This document shows positions 60,690 to 64,000 of a stretch of DNA of 64,000 bases, in pieces. A program made the position numbers and the translations under genes. The notes under the pieces are model-generated. The model was not told where the DNA came from and ran no database searches. It worked only from the letters and a program-made list of their open reading frames with translations. The DNA lies in contig NZ_CP132932.1 in NCBI RefSeq assembly GCF_040358985.1, positions 3,782,001-3,846,000 of the forward strand. Reading direction: 5' to 3'. This DNA is from Tunturibacter empetritectus. GTDB taxonomy: Bacteria > Acidobacteriota > Terriglobia > Terriglobales > Acidobacteriaceae. Each line of letters opens with the position of its first letter. Position 1 is the stretch's first letter.

Positions 60690-63600
60690 CTAGTAGAGAA
60701 TCTTCAAGCCGAACTGAAAGATGCGCGGCTCGAAGGTGCTGGTGATCTGGCCGCCTCCGGTTGGGTTGTTGAGGCTCGCCGGTGCGGTGCTTGTGGCTGC
60801 CGTGCTCAGCGTGCCGGTGAGGCCGCTGCCGGGGATGTAGAAGTTGGTGTGATTGAAAAGGTTGTAAGACTCTGCACGGAACTGCACGCGCAGGCTCTCA
60901 AGCGGAGTGCTGAAGGTCTTGTTGAGGGCGACGTCAGTCTGGTAAAAGGCCGGCGAGCGGCCCGGGTTGCGTGAGGCATTGCCGAAGGGGCTGACGAGAT
61001 TTCCGCTTCCGTCCTTTGTCTCCGGCAGGGTGAATGCGGCGAGATTGATGTATTGGAGGTAGCCGCTGCTCAGCTTGGTTTTCTTAATAGCTTTCTGCCC
61101 AGCGACAATGTTGGGGCGATACTCATTGGCTCCGCGGTAGGTTGCGGGAATCTGAGGAGAGACGGCATTTGCGGAGTTGGGGGAGTAGCCAACGTTGAAG
61201 ACGGTGCCGGCCTGCATGGTGTTGATGGCGCTGATCTGCCACCCGCCGAGGAGAGTGTCGGTGACGGCGTTGGCGGTGTTGAGAAAGTGCCGGCCACGGC
61301 CTACAGGCAGGTCGTAGACGAGGCTGGTGACGTTGCTGATGGGCAGGTTGTAGTCGGACTGGCCGTAGTCGGCGTTGATGTTGTTGGCGTCCTGCGGCGA
61401 GGGGCTGTTGCCCTCGAGGGAGGCACTGGCATTGTCGAGTGAGTGCGACCAGGTGAAGGAGTTGAGGAGCGTAAGGCCGGATACAAAGCGCTGCTCATAA
61501 CGAACCTGGAGCGCGTCGTAGTGGGAGTAGAACTCGTTCAGGGCTGTGGTGATGTCGCTGGGCCAGTTGGCGAAGGGGCGAGTGAAGGCCCCGGTGGGAG
61601 TGCGGACTGCGGGGTTGAGTTGGTTGCCATTGAGGAAGCCCTGGAGCTTGCTGCCGTGGTTGCCGACGTAGGCGATGTCGAGGAGCGTGTTCTTGGCGAG
61701 CTCTTGCTGCACGCTGAGAAAGTAGCTTTGGACATAGCTGTCGCGGGTGTTCTTGGGAACCCAGGTGATGTTGTCGGTGGCTTTGTTGAAGGTGGTGGCA
61801 ATACCGTTGGGAAAGCCCTGGTCGGCGGTGACGTAGCAGCTTGCAGAGGCTCCGCCTACCGGGCAATGGTTGGTGGTGCTGGGTGTCTTCTGGGTGACTG
61901 AGACAAACTGGGCCTGCGGGGCGTTGATGGCGAGGATGTCGCCCGAGCCCGCGCGAGTGTAGTGGACGTAGCTGGTGCCGTAGCCGCCGCGGATGGAGGT
62001 GCGCGGAGTAGCTGCGTAGGCAAAGCCGAGACGGGGCGCAAAGTCGTTCAGGTCGGGGTTGACGAGGGTGCTGCCGTAGACTCCGCCTGGAGAGACCGGG
62101 GTGATGCCGTTGCCGGCGACCGCGCCAGGGCTGATGGTGAGGACGGTCTGGGTGATGGGATCAAAGTTGGAGATGTAGTTGTGCTGCTCGGAGTAGGGCG
62201 AGCCGTACTCCCAACGGAGGCCGAGGTTGAGGGTCAGCTTGGGATCGACCTTCCAGTCGTCCTGCGCGTAGACGCTGTGCAGGGTCTGGCGAAGATGGGC
62301 GACGAAGAGATTGGCGAGAGAGTAGTTGTTGGTGGTGCCAAAGAGGAAGTCGGCCCAGTAGTTGTCGGCGACGGCGCCTTTGATGTCGGGGCAGGATTGG
62401 CCGTTCGGGTTGGTCGGTACCTTGACGCCGGCGACGGTGGTGCTAGGGCAGAGGCTGTAGCCGCCGGAGTAGCTGAAAGAGCCGTAGAGGGGATTGTTGT
62501 CGTTGACGGCCATCCAGATGTGCTCGTACTCGTAGCCGAACTTGAGGGAGTGGTGGCCTTTGATCCAGGTGAAGTTGACTTTGGGATCGATCAGGGCCGG
62601 GTTCTGCCACTGGGGGTTGGTGCTTTGACGGCCGAAGGAGGTGAAGCCGCCGTTGATGCTGGTGGAGGGCAGGCCGCCGGCGACGGTGGGATCGGAGGGC
62701 AGGCCGGGGATGGAGATGGCGTTGTCGCCGATCGAGAGCGAGTACTTGCCGGCCTTGGTGCGGGAGAGCCCGAGGCGCGCGTCGATGACCTTGTTGGCTC
62801 CGAGGAGGTGGGTGTAGCCAAGAGCTACCTGCTGGTCGAGGACGCGGATGGTGCCGTTGGTCTGGCCGTCGAGGGGCAGCGGGAAGACGGGAGAGTTGAC
62901 GCCGGTCTCCTTGCGGTCGCTGACACGGAGGAACCAGGAGCTGTTGGAGTTCTGCTGGTAGTCGAGGCGAAGGTCGCCCTTGTCGGAGTTATCGGTGAAG
63001 GGGACGAGGCGTGCGAAGTTGTCCTGTGCGAGGCCGGTGGAGGCGAGGCCGGTGCCTTGCGTCGGGATCTGCTTGAAGTAGTTGATGATCTGCTGCGACA
63101 CTGGGTTGATAGCGGAGGCTGGGATGGCAGTGCCGGCCGGATAGACCTGGCCGGTGAGAGGATTTTGCACGGCTACGACAAGCTTGCCGTTGAGTTCGTT
63201 AGTGGTGGGGACGGTATTGACACTGAGCGGCTTGAGGACCTGGCGGAAGCCTTCGTAGTCGACGAAGTAGAAGAGCTTGTCCTTGAGGATGGGACCGCCG
63301 AAGTTGACGCCGAACTGGTTTCGGTTGAAGGTTGGTTTCTGAAAGGGGACGACGTTTCCGCTGCTGCCGGTGAGGGTGGGCTTGAAGTAGCCGGCGGCGT
63401 TGAGGTCGGTGTTGCGGATGAACTCGTAGATGGTGGCGTGGAAACGGTTAATTCCGCTGGCGGAGGCGACGTTAATAGTGGCGCCGGAGGAGCGGCCGTA
63501 CTCTGCGCTCTCGTTATTGGTGACGATCTGGAACTGGGCGACGGAGTCTGGCGGGATGGCGATGATCTGGTTGTCAAAGCCCTGATTGCTCTCGCCGTAG

Positions 63601-64000
63601 GCGTTGTTGTCCATGCCGTCGAGGAGGAAGTTGTTGAACATGCTGCGCTGGCCGTTGATGTTGTAGGCACCGGCGCGGACGAGCGAGCTGATGGAGCTGG
63701 TGGTGGCGGCTGTGGGTGCCTGGCGGGAGCCGGTGACCAGGCCGAGGAGGTCAGAGTAGTTGCGACTGACCAGCGGAAAAGCGGCGCTTTGATACTGGGT
63801 GATCGTCTGGCCGCGTTGGCTGGTCTCGGTCTCGATTTGAAGTGCGACGTCCGAGACTTCAACCGTGGTCTGGGTGGAGCCGACCTGCAGGGAGAGGTCG
63901 ATGCGTTCGCGAACGCCGACGGAGATCGTAATGTTCTTTGCGACTGCATCCGAGAAGCCGGGAGAGTTGGCGGAGATGGTGTAGACGCCGACGCGCAGAG
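60690..64000 (-). CDS. TonB-dependent receptor with carboxypeptidase-regulatory-like domain, partial (5' end outside window)
   Basis: Oar-like outer-membrane protein common in Acidobacteriota; 1102 codons and the stop are in the window, and the frame stays open to the right edge. The N-terminal visible part (LRVGVYTISANSPGFSDAV...ITISVGVRERIDLSL) is the end of a carboxypeptidase-regulatory-like beta-sandwich. The plug region is seen in SLVRAGAYNINGQRSMFNNFLLDGMDNN, then a long barrel with FEYGRSSGATINVAS-like segments, and a C-terminus FQFGLKILY, ending in an aromatic residue. It probably imports oligosaccharides or other large ligands; the ligand is unknown. Confidence 0.93.
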   Translation of the reverse strand, partial: LRVGVYTISANSPGFSDAVAKNITISVGVRERIDLSLQVGSTQTTVEVSDVALQIETETSQRGQTITQYQSAAFPLVSRNYSDLLGLVTGSRQAPTAATTSSISSLVRAGAYNINGQRSMFNNFLLDGMDNNAYGESNQGFDNQIIAIPPDSVAQFQIVTNNESAEYGRSSGATINVASASGINRFHATIYEFIRNTDLNAAGYFKPTLTGSSGNVVPFQKPTFNRNQFGVNFGGPILKDKLFYFVDYEGFRQVLKPLSVNTVPTTNELNGKLVVAVQNPLTGQVYPAGTAIPASAINPVSQQIINYFKQIPTQGTGLASTGLAQDNFARLVPFTDNSDKGDLRLDYQQNSNSSWFLRVSDRKETGVNSPVFPLPLDGQTNGTIRVLDQQVALGYTHLLGANKVIDARLGLSRTKAGKYSLSIGDNAISIPGLPSDPTVAGGLPSTSINGGFTSFGRQSTNPQWQNPALIDPKVNFTWIKGHHSLKFGYEYEHIWMAVNDNNPLYGSFSYSGGYSLCPSTTVAGVKVPTNPNGQSCPDIKGAVADNYWADFLFGTTNNYSLANLFVAHLRQTLHSVYAQDDWKVDPKLTLNLGLRWEYGSPYSEQHNYISNFDPITQTVLTISPGAVAGNGITPVSPGGVYGSTLVNPDLNDFAPRLGFAYAATPRTSIRGGYGTSYVHYTRAGSGDILAINAPQAQFVSVTQKTPSTTNHCPVGGASASCYVTADQGFPNGIATTFNKATDNITWVPKNTRDSYVQSYFLSVQQELAKNTLLDIAYVGNHGSKLQGFLNGNQLNPAVRTPTGAFTRPFANWPSDITTALNEFYSHYDALQVRYEQRFVSGLTLLNSFTWSHSLDNASASLEGNSPSPQDANNINADYGQSDYNLPISNVTSLVYDLPVGRGRHFLNTANAVTDTLLGGWQISAINTMQAGTVFNVGYSPNSANAVSPQIPATYRGANEYRPNIVAGQKAIKKTKLSSGYLQYINLAAFTLPETKDGSGNLVSPFGNASRNPGRSPAFYQTDVALNKTFSTPLESLRVQFRAESYNLFNHTNFYIPGSGLTGTLSTAATSTAPASLNNPTGGGQITSTFEPRIFQFGLKILY

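Noticed and set aside
1..64000. CRISPR arrays, prophage or insertion sequences
   Set aside because: No regularly spaced repeats, phage structural genes or transposase genes were seen in the window.

Overview
The window looks like chromosomal DNA of an Acidobacteriota member, most likely class Terriglobia (Edaphobacter/Granulicella/Terriglobus type). This is an inference from the G+C-rich coding sequence, the large TonB-dependent receptor with an N-terminal carboxypeptidase-regulatory-like domain at the right edge, bactofilin, an RskA-type anti-sigma factor paired with an ECF sigma factor, and degenerate GTCATC...AAGGATCCCC intergenic repeats. No 16S rRNA is present, so genus cannot be fixed. 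No prophage, insertion sequence, integrase or CRISPR array was seen.

Layout. 1-7050 (minus strand): a complex I operon read pilD-nuoA-C-D-orf100-E-F-orf124-G. nuoB is missing from its usual place between nuoA and nuoC, and two unrecognised genes are embedded; nuoG runs off the left edge. 7146-9062: an OprB-like porin divergent from a CsoR/RcnR-family metal regulator, with a TACCC-N5-GGGTA operator-like palindrome between them. 9123-19737: housekeeping genes (thiG, ruvC, rsmA, glgA, uvrC), an amino-acid permease, a YpfJ-type zinc peptidase, and an OmpA-like lipoprotein behind a near-consensus sigma-54 promoter. 19864-28420: DUF3311, mazG, then a GNAT acyltransferase and an OSBS/N-succinylamino acid racemase-type enolase, a secreted LolA-like protein, bactofilin plus methyltransferase, a small basic protein, a large APC permease with a Usp-like tail, and a 43-residue membrane ORF.

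28475-42428: lnt, an SGNH hydrolase, prfB with an intact programmed +1 frameshift, a membrane-anchored methyltransferase, DinB-like and CoA-binding proteins, dsbD, a VOC protein, rarA, a low-G+C membrane protein, a SpoU RNA methylase, tsaC, a ydcF-like gene behind a large inverted repeat that can fold in two exclusive ways, and DUF92. 42504-50102: a beta-propeller lipoprotein, the anti-sigma/ECF sigma pair, tlyA, asmA and nadK. 50502-54999 (minus): an iron-uptake operon made of an FTR1 permease fused to a DUF2318 iron-sulfur module, two MacB/FtsX-like permeases and an ATPase. 55264-60625: a GNAT protein, a VanZ-like protein, tRNA-Arg(ACG), and a paoABC-type periplasmic aldehyde oxidoreductase operon. 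60690-64000: the 3' part of the TonB-dependent receptor gene.

Most genes are ordinary core functions. The points deserving attention are the nuo operon architecture, the FTR1-DUF2318/ABC iron cluster, the GNAT-racemase pair, the regulator-porin operator, the sigma-54 promoter, the competing-hairpin leader at 40571-40633, and two islands of low G+C (orf124 and the gene at 38397-38855).
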